Of a DNA stretch of 64,000 nt, positions 36,037 through 43,907 are shown piece after piece; the first letter of the stretch is position 1, and each line of letters begins with the position of its first letter. The notes under the pieces are model-generated. The model saw only the letters and a program-made list of their open reading frames with translations. It was not told the DNA's origin and did no database searches. The stretch covers positions 62,001 through 126,000 of the forward strand of contig JAQWQJ010000102.1 of assembly GCA_029244725.1 (NCBI GenBank), read 5' to 3'. This stretch comes from Paracoccaceae bacterium (GTDB lineage Bacteria; Pseudomonadota; Alphaproteobacteria; Rhodobacterales; Rhodobacteraceae). Made by a program: the position numbers and the translations under genes.

Positions 36037-36819
36037 TTGCGCAGCATCCGATCGCCCAACTCACTTCGAACTATCACGGCATTAATGTTGCGAGAAGTTG
36101 AGTCTGGCGGAACATTTGCCTCAAACACAGTGGTTTGGGCCGTGGTAGAGCCGATCTTCGGCATTGCCTTGCTATCGATCGTTTTCGCTATCGCACTCCC
36201 TGCGCCACCTCTGGGCGATAGCTTTGCCTTTTTCTACGCCTCAGGCCTGCTGCCATTGATGTTGTTTCAAGACGTAACGCAAAAAATGATCGTGGCGGTG
36301 CGTTACTCGCGCCCACTATTGGGCTTTGCAATTATTGGCCCTGTAGAAATGGTCTTTAGCCGTGCGGCGGTGGCAATTCTTGTTCAATTGACGGTCATGA
36401 CTGCCATATTGGGCGGGTTAGCAGCAATATCCTCACAATCAATTCAGTTTGAAATTTCGTTAATTATCTTGGGGCTATTCGCAGTGATCGCTTTGGCGCT
36501 AGGGCTTGGGTTGTTGGGGTCATTACTATCGCTCGATATCCCCTCATGGCCAAAAATCTGGGCAATCGTGTTGCGACCGTTGGTTTTCATATCTGGTGTA
36601 TTCTTCCTGACTGATGAAATTCCAGACCCGTTCAGGGACTGGGCAATGTGGAATCCGCTGGCGCAAGTAATCGTCATATTCCGCCAGGGTTTGTATTATC
36701 ATTATGATAGCGCTGCCGCGTCGTTTGGATATGTAGCGTCAATCGGATTGGTCTGTGCAGGTATTGGGCTATTGGGTTTGCGCGCTCGGGCGTCTCGCTT
36801 GATCAATGGAGTCATATAG
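36037..36819 (+). CDS. kpsM: Capsule polysaccharide ABC exporter, permease (KpsM-like)
   Basis: 260-residue ABC-2-type permease with six hydrophobic segments (for example VVWAVVEPIFGIALLSIVFAI near residue 33, ending with a segment near 230-248). The short N-terminal amphipathic region TITALMLREVESGGT and FYASGLLPLMLFQD resemble KpsM/BexB. TTG start with AAAAGG 8 bases upstream. It should pair with the ATPase at 34129-34788 although transcribed in the opposite direction. Its last base is shared with the GTG of the glycan gene downstream. Confidence 0.85.
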   Translation: MRSIRSPNSLRTITALMLREVESGGTFASNTVVWAVVEPIFGIALLSIVFAIALPAPPLGDSFAFFYASGLLPLMLFQDVTQKMIVAVRYSRPLLGFAIIGPVEMVFSRAAVAILVQLTVMTAILGGLAAISSQSIQFEISLIILGLFAVIALALGLGLLGSLLSLDIPSWPKIWAIVLRPLVFISGVFFLTDEIPDPFRDWAMWNPLAQVIVIFRQGLYYHYDSAAASFGYVASIGLVCAGIGLLGLRARASRLINGVI

Positions 36820-39038
36820 TGACGCTCAAATCGCATAGATTGCCGTTTGTGTTTGGGGCGTATTGGTCACTTTTGGCCGGAATAGAGACCATTTTTGCCC
36901 TGCTCAAGCTTAATCCCACTCAGCGAATGGTGCTTGATGAAGTGGCAACGAACGGAGATCTGAACCGACGACACTACGCCTTACAAATACCAGGGCGGCA
37001 TTGGTTCTTTAAGCTATTTTTACTCCGCCACTATGCGGTCTTTGGGGAAGCAATAGGCCTTTCCCCTAACAACTATTTTTGTCCAAAAAATTATTTGCGC
37101 TTAAACCCAGATGTCGCTGCCGCCGGTGTTCCACCCTATTGGCATTGGTTGACTAAGGGACGGAACGAAGGCCGTCGGTTTATGACAATGTCAAAACCCC
37201 CTTCGTTGCCTGGCCATTTGGATCGACCGATTGAGCTTGTTACCCGCTCTCAGCGCGCTCAATTCGCGTGTCATGTTCACGTTCATTACGGAGAGCTTTG
37301 GAGTGAGATACTTGCGGCCGTGAATAAAATGGGTCTCAAAATTGATCTGTATGTCACACTTTCATACAGGGGCGCCGAGACCAAATTACTTAAACAACGC
37401 ATATTGTCAGACTGCCCTAAATGCGAAGTTTTCATTTTGGAAAATCGTGGACGCGACATTCTTCCGTTTTTAACATTGCTATGCGCTGGGGCATTTCAGA
37501 ACTATAGCGCTGTTTGCAAAATCCATACCAAGCGATCACTTCACCGTGCTGACGGGGATCGCTGGCGAAAGCGATTAATAAATGGAATCGCGTCGGGACA
37601 AACGCCACATCTTTTGAATAAATTCCTTAGCGACCCTGACCTGTCAATTTGGGTTGCGGACGGACAGGCGCTTCAATCTAACAAATGGTGGGGTGTAAAC
37701 AAAAGTAACGTCGATAACGTTTTGGCACGAATAGGCCTGAGTATAGCATCACACAAACCATATTTTCCCTCTGGCTCAATGTATTGGATCAAGCCATTTA
37801 CACTTGGCATGCTGAAATCCTTACAGCTGGGACCATCAGATTTTGAAGATGAAACCGGTGCGGTAGACGGCACTACCGCCCATGCGGTCGAAAGAGTCGT
37901 TGGCGAGCTTGCGTTGGCTGCAGGGCATAAGATTATTGAAACGACGGCGCTTATGCGACGCCAACCAAAGGCCGCCGAACCTTCACCAGATTATGTGTCG
38001 GCGTTTTATTTGCCGCAATTTCATCAAGTGCGTGAAAACGATGGTTGGTGGGGCGCGGGTTATACTGAGTGGACGGCCGTTAAGAGCGCCAAAAAGCAAT
38101 TTGCCGATCATCTTCTGCGGCGTCCAGCTAGCAACACTGGCTGTTATGATCTGGCAGACGCAAATGTCATGGTACAACAGGCGAAAATGGCCAAGGCGAA
38201 CGGAATTGATGCGTTTTGTGTGTATTTCTATTGGTTTGGTCGAAAGCGATTGCTGAAAAAACCTATCGATCAACTGCTCGCATCACCAGACGTTCAATTT
38301 CCGTTTTATCTATGTTGGGCCAATGAAAGTTGGCGACGAAGCTGGGATGGCTTAAGTGGCGATGTTTTAATCGAGCAGCGGTATCCTGTTGCGTTCGAAA
38401 ACGATTTGGCAAACGAAACAGCCGCCTATCTGAGAGATCTGCGCTATCAAAAGCCTGATGGTAAGAGGCTGCGTTTTGTTATCTATCGGCCTGCCGACCT
38501 GCCAAACCCATCTGACAATATTGCCAATCTTAGGTCGGCGTGGCGAAAACTAGGATTTGGCGAGGTTGAGATTGGTGGCGTCATATTTCACACAAACGAT
38601 AAGATACCTGAGCAACTTGTCGACTTTTGGATTGAGATGCCGCCACACGGATTTATTCAGCCAAACGATTACTTGAATGAGAGCAATGCCCCAAATGGAC
38701 TTTCAGACCAGTTTCGAGGTGTCATCTATGATTATCGAAATTTGACAAGCAGAACTTCGAATGAACGAAACCCCGATAACACGATAGCAGGGGTGATGCC
38801 TAGCTGGGATAATTCACCACGGCGCGGCCCAAATGGTCACATCGCATATGGCGCCACGCCAGCTGGTTTTCGAAAATGGCTGAGGGAAACGCAAACACAT
38901 CGTTTAAAAAATAGCTATCGAAACGAGTTGATGATTAACGCTTGGAACGAATGGGGTGAATCTGCTGTGTTAGAGCCTTGTGAACGGTTCGGAAATTTGA
39001 ATTTACGCGCCGTTCGCGAAATCACCCTAACATCGTGA
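36819..39038 (+). CDS. Two-domain glycan synthesis protein (RgpF/rhamnan-like plus WbsX)
   Basis: 739 residues. After about 130 residues with no recognised domain (contains NYLRLNPDVAAAGVPPYWHW), an RgpF-type region spans about 135-390: CHVHVHYGELWSEIL, VFILENRGRDILPFL, AVCKIHTKRSLH and SGSMYWIKP. A WbsX-type glycosyltransferase region spans about 395-720: AFYLPQFHQVRENDGWWG, GYTEWTAVKSAK, YFYWFGRKRLL, FPFYLCWANESWRRSWDG and MINAWNEWGESAVLEP. Both families belong to O-antigen or capsule synthesis. GTG start overlapping the permease stop by one base; GTGA overlap to the following sulfotransferase. Codon use is visibly more AT-rich than in core genes. Confidence 0.8.
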   Translation: MTLKSHRLPFVFGAYWSLLAGIETIFALLKLNPTQRMVLDEVATNGDLNRRHYALQIPGRHWFFKLFLLRHYAVFGEAIGLSPNNYFCPKNYLRLNPDVAAAGVPPYWHWLTKGRNEGRRFMTMSKPPSLPGHLDRPIELVTRSQRAQFACHVHVHYGELWSEILAAVNKMGLKIDLYVTLSYRGAETKLLKQRILSDCPKCEVFILENRGRDILPFLTLLCAGAFQNYSAVCKIHTKRSLHRADGDRWRKRLINGIASGQTPHLLNKFLSDPDLSIWVADGQALQSNKWWGVNKSNVDNVLARIGLSIASHKPYFPSGSMYWIKPFTLGMLKSLQLGPSDFEDETGAVDGTTAHAVERVVGELALAAGHKIIETTALMRRQPKAAEPSPDYVSAFYLPQFHQVRENDGWWGAGYTEWTAVKSAKKQFADHLLRRPASNTGCYDLADANVMVQQAKMAKANGIDAFCVYFYWFGRKRLLKKPIDQLLASPDVQFPFYLCWANESWRRSWDGLSGDVLIEQRYPVAFENDLANETAAYLRDLRYQKPDGKRLRFVIYRPADLPNPSDNIANLRSAWRKLGFGEVEIGGVIFHTNDKIPEQLVDFWIEMPPHGFIQPNDYLNESNAPNGLSDQFRGVIYDYRNLTSRTSNERNPDNTIAGVMPSWDNSPRRGPNGHIAYGATPAGFRKWLRETQTHRLKNSYRNELMINAWNEWGESAVLEPCERFGNLNLRAVREITLTS

Positions 39039-40018
39039 GTCATTTGATACTTCATATTGGAACCCATAAAACCGGCTCGACCACTATCCAAGACACGTTT
39101 TCCGCCAACTCCAAATATTTGGCAAAAAGGGGGCTAATTTACCCCAAACTCAACTACCGGCACTCTGGTCACCACGGGCTTATTGCAGAGTCCGTTGCGT
39201 TGCCAAAAACATTTCATCTAGAATCCGGAGAGACCGCCTCGCTGGAGCATATCAACGAAAGGTATTCGCGGGGCAATCAGACGGTCTTTCTAAGCTCAGA
39301 AGAATTTTCGCGTGCCGAGGGGGGGAAATCGGTAAATTTCGCCCAATTGTGTAAATTGCTAAACGGGTTTGATCGCATTTCGGTGTTATGTTTTGTGCGA
39401 CCTCAATGGCGGTTTTTGCAGTCGATTTACCTTGAAATCTCGCGACCCCGGTCGCCACCACGCCCTCCGAAATTGGTAGAAGAAGCGATAGAAACGGGCA
39501 GGTGCCAAGGTCTCCATATGGATTACATGGATCTATTAAAGAGACTGAGCGCGGTGTTTTCTCCCAGCGATATCACACTGGTCGACTTTGAGGCGGCTCG
39601 GCAAAAAAATGGCGGACTCATCGCGGCCGCTCTGGCCATTGCTGGCGTGCAAGTGGACATTTCGGATCTTAAAGCAGTGAAAAACGGACATTCAAATCAA
39701 TCCCCCCACGGAGTTTCTCAATGGGCGGCAAATTTGTTGGCTGAGCCGTATTCCGCGACGACCCCAATCATAAAGGCGGTTCAAAAAACGTTAAAACCGG
39801 TAATTGCGTCCTGTGTGCTTACTCGGCACGAGATTGCAGAAATGAATTCTGCATTTGCTGCGTCAAATCAAACGTTGCTTGAAGCACGGGCTGCGTTTCA
39901 GCCTGAGTTTCAACTCAGCGATCCACCGCTTCCAAACGATTGCATGTTCAGAGAGGATGTTACCATCGAACATTGGCTGGGTATTGGGCGCGAACTTGCA
40001 CGCCAGCAATTTTCGTAG
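39035..40018 (+). CDS. Sulfotransferase family protein
   Basis: 327 residues beginning with a PAPS-type P-loop, LILHIGTHKTGSTTIQDTF; the 3'-phosphate region is probably ISVLCFVRPQWRFLQSIYLE near residue 125. No transmembrane segment. Such proteins in polysaccharide loci commonly sulfate sugars, consistent with GTGA coupling to the RgpF-WbsX gene and with sulfated exopolysaccharides of marine bacteria. The acceptor is unknown. A weak hairpin without T-run follows near 40052-40078. Confidence 0.75.
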   Translation: MSHLILHIGTHKTGSTTIQDTFSANSKYLAKRGLIYPKLNYRHSGHHGLIAESVALPKTFHLESGETASLEHINERYSRGNQTVFLSSEEFSRAEGGKSVNFAQLCKLLNGFDRISVLCFVRPQWRFLQSIYLEISRPRSPPRPPKLVEEAIETGRCQGLHMDYMDLLKRLSAVFSPSDITLVDFEAARQKNGGLIAAALAIAGVQVDISDLKAVKNGHSNQSPHGVSQWAANLLAEPYSATTPIIKAVQKTLKPVIASCVLTRHEIAEMNSAFAASNQTLLEARAAFQPEFQLSDPPLPNDCMFREDVTIEHWLGIGRELARQQFS

Positions 40019-40122
40019 ACTCGGTTTGGAAAATTTTAGCAAAAAGCCCTAAAACCGCCACTGTCTGAAACAAAGGCGGACGATTAAGCCATGTACACGG
40101 TCCCTATAAACAAGGGGCAAGC

Positions 40123-41553
40123 ATGGTTACATTTGATTTTCGAACGTTGATTGGTGAAAGCGGAAGTTTGAGTTCCGCGATGCTGGGTCTGGAGGAAAAT
40201 GGCTTGTGGGTCATTTCAGGTGTCAACGGCGCTGTCTCAACCTTTCAACTGTCAGAAGGAAACGATGCGACGCTAGTGGGCTCTAAGCTTCTTGGTGACG
40301 GGGTCGCGAACCTAGGCCTTACAGACGCCTATTTTGACAATGATGATCGAGTATGGCTTTGGGACCATATTCAAAAAAGAGCGCTTGTTTATCATGGTGA
40401 GGATTTGTCCGCTGTCAGCCTAGGTGGCAACTCGCTCGGGATATCGGGCATAGTTCAGTTGGGGGACGCATACGTAGTATCAGGCCCAGAACCCAGTGAA
40501 CTTCGACTTATTTCGGGGGAAGAAGGCACGGCGTTTGACTTATTAAACTCGTATCAAGGAGGCACGAAAGATTCCATTGCGACGGTGTCAGACCTTATAA
40601 CCGTCAAGATTGGACAACGAGAATTTGTCATCGCCGCATCCCACGATGACAATGGGTTATCTTGTTTTGAAACTTATGGAAATGAGCTGATCCTGGTGGA
40701 TTCGATCGGCGCAAAAGACGGCGTTTGGATTACTGGCGTAAACGATTTGGAGGTCGTCGAGGTCGCGGGAGAAACTTTCGTTTTGGCTGCGTCTGCCGAA
40801 GCGAATGCAGTTGTTTCACTTCGCCTAAATGCTGAAGGAGTATTTTTTCCCGTGGATCAGCTTTGGGACACCAGAGAAACCCGATTTGGTGGTGTATCAG
40901 ACATGGCGAGTTTTGAATGGTATGAGCGTGATTTCACTATTTTGGGCGGCACTGATGGCGGCTTAAGCTTGATTGAAACATTGCCCGGTGGCGGGCTGTT
41001 CAACCACACATCAATTGCACAAAGCGTGGATTGGCTTGTGGGACAAACAGCCGATTTGGTGGTGGAGGTGATCGGCGATGAGGCGCAAGTTTTTGCCTCA
41101 GGCACGCTCGACGTAGGCGTTGCGCAGTTGAACGTTGATTTATCCCGTACTGGCGGCAAGCTGGATGGAACCGCGGGCGCGGACACCTTGTCAGGTGGCT
41201 GGATGGACGACTTGATCTTTGGTCAAGCGGGCGACGACAACCTTGTTGGAAGGGCCGGAGATGATGTGCTGATAGATGGCGCAGGGAGCGACGTGTTAAC
41301 CGGCGAGAACGGGGCAGACGTGTTTGTGTTTGTTGCAGATGGGGACCAAGATAAAATCACAGACTTTGTTCAAGGGGAAGACCGAATTCACCTTGGTGGA
41401 TGGGGTCAAATCTACGCTTGGACCGCTTTAGAAATCAGCGAAACAACCTTTGGCGCGAAAATCGTATGGGGCGATGAAATTCTAAACGTTTACGCAAAGA
41501 ACCATCGCCCGATAGAAACTGCCAGTTGGGATGTAGACGATTTTATATTCTAG
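40123..41553 (+). CDS. Secreted RTX calcium-binding protein with propeller-like N-terminus
   Basis: 476 residues, no signal peptide. The first 340 residues are beta-rich with recurrent blocks of roughly 45-55 residues, each with a short hydrophobic strand (WVISGVNGAVSTFQL, YVVSGPEPSELRL, FVIAASHDDNGLSCFE, FVLAASAEANAVVSLRL, FTILGGTDGGLSLIE), suggestive of a beta-propeller. About five RTX nonapeptides follow (GQAGDDNLV, GRAGDDVLI, GENGADVFV) and then KITDFVQGEDRIHLGG, a serralysin-type C-terminal element. This fits type I secretion, but no secretion ATPase is nearby. Ribosome site AGGGG before ATG. Convergent overlap of 11 bases with the DUF4376 gene. Confidence 0.8.
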   Translation: MVTFDFRTLIGESGSLSSAMLGLEENGLWVISGVNGAVSTFQLSEGNDATLVGSKLLGDGVANLGLTDAYFDNDDRVWLWDHIQKRALVYHGEDLSAVSLGGNSLGISGIVQLGDAYVVSGPEPSELRLISGEEGTAFDLLNSYQGGTKDSIATVSDLITVKIGQREFVIAASHDDNGLSCFETYGNELILVDSIGAKDGVWITGVNDLEVVEVAGETFVLAASAEANAVVSLRLNAEGVFFPVDQLWDTRETRFGGVSDMASFEWYERDFTILGGTDGGLSLIETLPGGGLFNHTSIAQSVDWLVGQTADLVVEVIGDEAQVFASGTLDVGVAQLNVDLSRTGGKLDGTAGADTLSGGWMDDLIFGQAGDDNLVGRAGDDVLIDGAGSDVLTGENGADVFVFVADGDQDKITDFVQGEDRIHLGGWGQIYAWTALEISETTFGAKIVWGDEILNVYAKNHRPIETASWDVDDFIF

Positions 41554-41959
41554 CATCCTTTAGCGCAGCCTCAAATGCGACGGAAATGTCGGCGGACTCA
41601 AAAACAGCACCGGAATCAATGCGCTTAGAGACCTCGCGTTCAGCCGCAAAACAAGACTGAACATGCGCATTGATTAACCAAAGCACTTGGCGCATTTGAT
41701 CCTCGGCCAACATTTCCCAACCCGAAATCGCCTTCCATGTAACGGGTGTTTCGATTGTGCCGAGCGCGATGTTTGTCAGCAGCGACGCCAGTTCGGTCCG
41801 CGTCGTTCGATCCGACTGAAACACGGCTGAATTTGTGACGTGCACGCCTTCATTTTCCTTGCACCAACGCAGCTCAGCCAACTGCTGAACCAGCCTTTGC
41901 TTCGCCACGTCTTGTGCCATTTCTTTGGTTACAACCTGGCCAAAATCAATGTTGGGCAT
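41543..41959 (-). CDS. DUF4376-type phage tail-fibre-associated protein
   Basis: 138 residues from ATG 41959. The pattern RWCKENEGVHVTNSAVFQSD-RTTRTEL, then TWKAISGWEMLAEDQMRQVL and AHVQSCFAAEREVSKRID, matches the DUF4376 layout seen in phage tail-fibre and fibre-assembly proteins. It starts one base after the stop of the preceding small gene and is the last of three minus-strand genes that together look like an orphan fibre module. No head, terminase or integrase genes are nearby. Confidence 0.65.
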   Translation of the reverse strand: MPNIDFGQVVTKEMAQDVAKQRLVQQLAELRWCKENEGVHVTNSAVFQSDRTTRTELASLLTNIALGTIETPVTWKAISGWEMLAEDQMRQVLWLINAHVQSCFAAEREVSKRIDSGAVFESADISVAFEAALKDARI

Positions 41960-41960
41960 A

Positions 41961-42263
41961 TTAAACAAGCCCACCGTTGAGTAGTTTGATCTTCCCATCT
42001 TGCGTGATCAAAACGCTGCGTGGATACCGGCAGGCTTGGGACGCGCCTGCGCTGTGTGGCAACAAGATATCGATATAAAGTTGATCGTCCAGGCGCTTGA
42101 TCGGTCCGCCGATGAACTCTGACTCGATGGCGGAAACGGGTAACACACCGCTCTCGGGAATGTTGGCAAAATCAAAATCTTCACCGTTAATTGTTAAGGT
42201 GTCGCCAGATCGAGAGAGAGACAAAGTTTTATCGCTGCGCTGCGGGTGAAACGTGATTTTCAT
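41961..42263 (-). CDS. Small protein of the tail-fibre module, function unknown
   Basis: 100 residues beginning MKITFHPQRSDKTLSLSRSG; two in-frame ATGs (42269 and 42263) precede it and AAGGAA lies 7 bases before the second, which is chosen. Mostly beta-strand with LTINGEDFDFANIPESGVLP. No family recognised with confidence, though the style resembles small proteins between fibre genes in Rhodobacterales prophages. It overlaps nothing in coding but its upstream frame runs into the DUF2793 gene, which ends at 42274. Confidence 0.65.
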   Translation of the reverse strand: MKITFHPQRSDKTLSLSRSGDTLTINGEDFDFANIPESGVLPVSAIESEFIGGPIKRLDDQLYIDILLPHSAGASQACRYPRSVLITQDGKIKLLNGGLV

Positions 42264-42273
42264 GGGCATTTCC

Positions 42274-43680
42274 TTATTTCCAACGGCCAAAGGCGAGGAC
42301 GCTAACGTTAGCTGTGTCACTCGAAACGAAGTCTGTTTGGCCGGCAGCGCGCATTAGCCGGAATTGCGCGCTAGTGGCCGAGGCGCCCTCGACCGTCGCG
42401 GTTGATATCGCATCGACGTCAGGCGTTGCGTTGGTCAACAGTGAATAGAACTCGACACTGCAGAAGACCTTTGCGGGGGAAATAAACGATGCCGGAAAAT
42501 TCCAAATACCATAAAGTTCGCGGGCCCAAATGTAGCTGAGCGGCACTTCATGCCAGCAAAATTGAGTGCCGTCAGCAAGGCGCGTATAGTCTCCGCTGGC
42601 ACTTGTTCCCCGCTCGAAAATCGGGGCGGTTTCTGAATTTGTCATGTCGCCGGTGTAGTGATCGCTTGATGCAACTTGTTGCCAGCCTTGCCATGCGCCG
42701 GATGCGCGCGTCCGGATAAATAGGCTGCCGTCATCCTCGACCATTGCTAACTGGGTTTCACCACCGCCGCTGGATCGCCGCGAGTGCAATAAATGTTGCT
42801 GGCCTGTTGATCTTGGAGCGCCGGTCGTCAGGCTGTTGAGGTTATACAGGCCCGGCGCGATTGAATTGTCGGTGACGTCGATATCAGCCAGATATGCGCC
42901 GGGCGCGCCTAACCCAAAGGCACCGACAGGCATCAATTTGCCGGCCGTTGTATCAACCGAACTTGATTGAACAGCATCACCGGTGATCATTGCGTCGACC
43001 TGCAAGACCGAACTCGTTGCTTTGACCGTCGTGACGCCCGCTGGACTAAACTCAATCGATTGGTTGACGGGATCGACCTGAAACGCCGAATACCAGCCCC
43101 CGCCATTTGGGCTTACTTTTAGCGAAAAATTGATGTCTCCGGCCAAGCCCATTTCGGCGTGACCCGTCCAACCAGATTGGAATAAAAGCGAGGCGGTCTC
43201 GGTGCTGCCGGATTTGTTAATCTTTAGCTGATGGCCGCCCCCTGCATTGTTCAACAATGTCGCCTGCGATGAGACGGACAGACGGTTGGTTGTATCGGCC
43301 GTCGTGTTAACACCCAGCATCTCTGCGGTTTCAATCGACGGAATTGCGGCCATCCAATTTGCGCCATCCCATATCCTCAGATCTTGGTCGGATGCACGAC
43401 AGGCCTGCCAGCCGGTTTGCGGGGCGATAAATAACCAGCCGGACCCCGTCCAAAAGGCAATTTCGTTGGGATGAGACGCCCAAGCGCCTGTCGGCGATGC
43501 GCCCAGCGCAAAGGTCTCACCGTTAATCGGAACACCCGGTGGACCCGAAGCGTCAAATTCGGACACAACAAGCTGTGTAAGAGCATCGAGTCTCTCGATA
43601 GCTTCATTATGCGTGATGTGCTTTTGGGCCTGCGCGGCCTGAATATATGGAAGGTCTAGCCTTGGAGAGTTCTCTGACAT
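42274..43680 (-). CDS. DUF2793 / pyocin-knob tail-fibre or spike protein
   Basis: 468 residues from ATG 43680. The N-terminal DUF2793 motif is explicit: SPRLDLPYIQAAQAQKHITH, then NEAIERLDALTQLVV, FWTGSGWLFIAPQTGWQA and IWDGANWM. The middle is repetitive beta structure. A pyocin-knob-like segment (LYNLNSLTTGAPRSTGQQHL, then LFIRTRASGAWQGWQQV) lies near residues 275-350. The tip has YTRLADGTQFCWHEVP, typical of phage receptor-binding fibres, then a beta domain. DUF2793 proteins occur in phages and gene transfer agents of Rhodobacterales. First gene of the three-gene minus-strand module; upstream lies a CtrA-type site. Confidence 0.75.
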   Translation of the reverse strand: MSENSPRLDLPYIQAAQAQKHITHNEAIERLDALTQLVVSEFDASGPPGVPINGETFALGASPTGAWASHPNEIAFWTGSGWLFIAPQTGWQACRASDQDLRIWDGANWMAAIPSIETAEMLGVNTTADTTNRLSVSSQATLLNNAGGGHQLKINKSGSTETASLLFQSGWTGHAEMGLAGDINFSLKVSPNGGGWYSAFQVDPVNQSIEFSPAGVTTVKATSSVLQVDAMITGDAVQSSSVDTTAGKLMPVGAFGLGAPGAYLADIDVTDNSIAPGLYNLNSLTTGAPRSTGQQHLLHSRRSSGGGETQLAMVEDDGSLFIRTRASGAWQGWQQVASSDHYTGDMTNSETAPIFERGTSASGDYTRLADGTQFCWHEVPLSYIWARELYGIWNFPASFISPAKVFCSVEFYSLLTNATPDVDAISTATVEGASATSAQFRLMRAAGQTDFVSSDTANVSVLAFGRWK

Positions 43681-43760
43681 TTCATGATCCTGATAGCCTG
43701 CGATTGCGACAGACTGTTTCAGGGACATGCGAATGAGTACTTGTATCTACGCGCTTGGCG

Positions 43761-43775
43761 TTAAGGGTCGATTAA
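43761..43775. promoter_or_regulatory. Perfect CtrA box (TTAA-N7-TTAA)
   Basis: TTAAGGGTCGATTAA, an exact full CtrA site, in the 227-base region between the divergent tail-fibre module (start 43680) and the NIDO-RTX gene (start 43908). CtrA controls motility and gene transfer agent genes in Rhodobacterales. One perfect match per roughly 65 kb is expected by chance, so its intergenic position is what gives it weight. Confidence 0.55.
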
Positions 43776-43907
43776 CCTCAACAAGATTAGCAAACCGCGA
43801 TGATTTGAAGATATCAATGAGCCTTTAATCAAACCCTAATCACTTTTTCTCTGGCCGTTTACTGACCAACCACCGTGATCGCCAATACTGAGGCAAAGGG
43901 GATCAAA

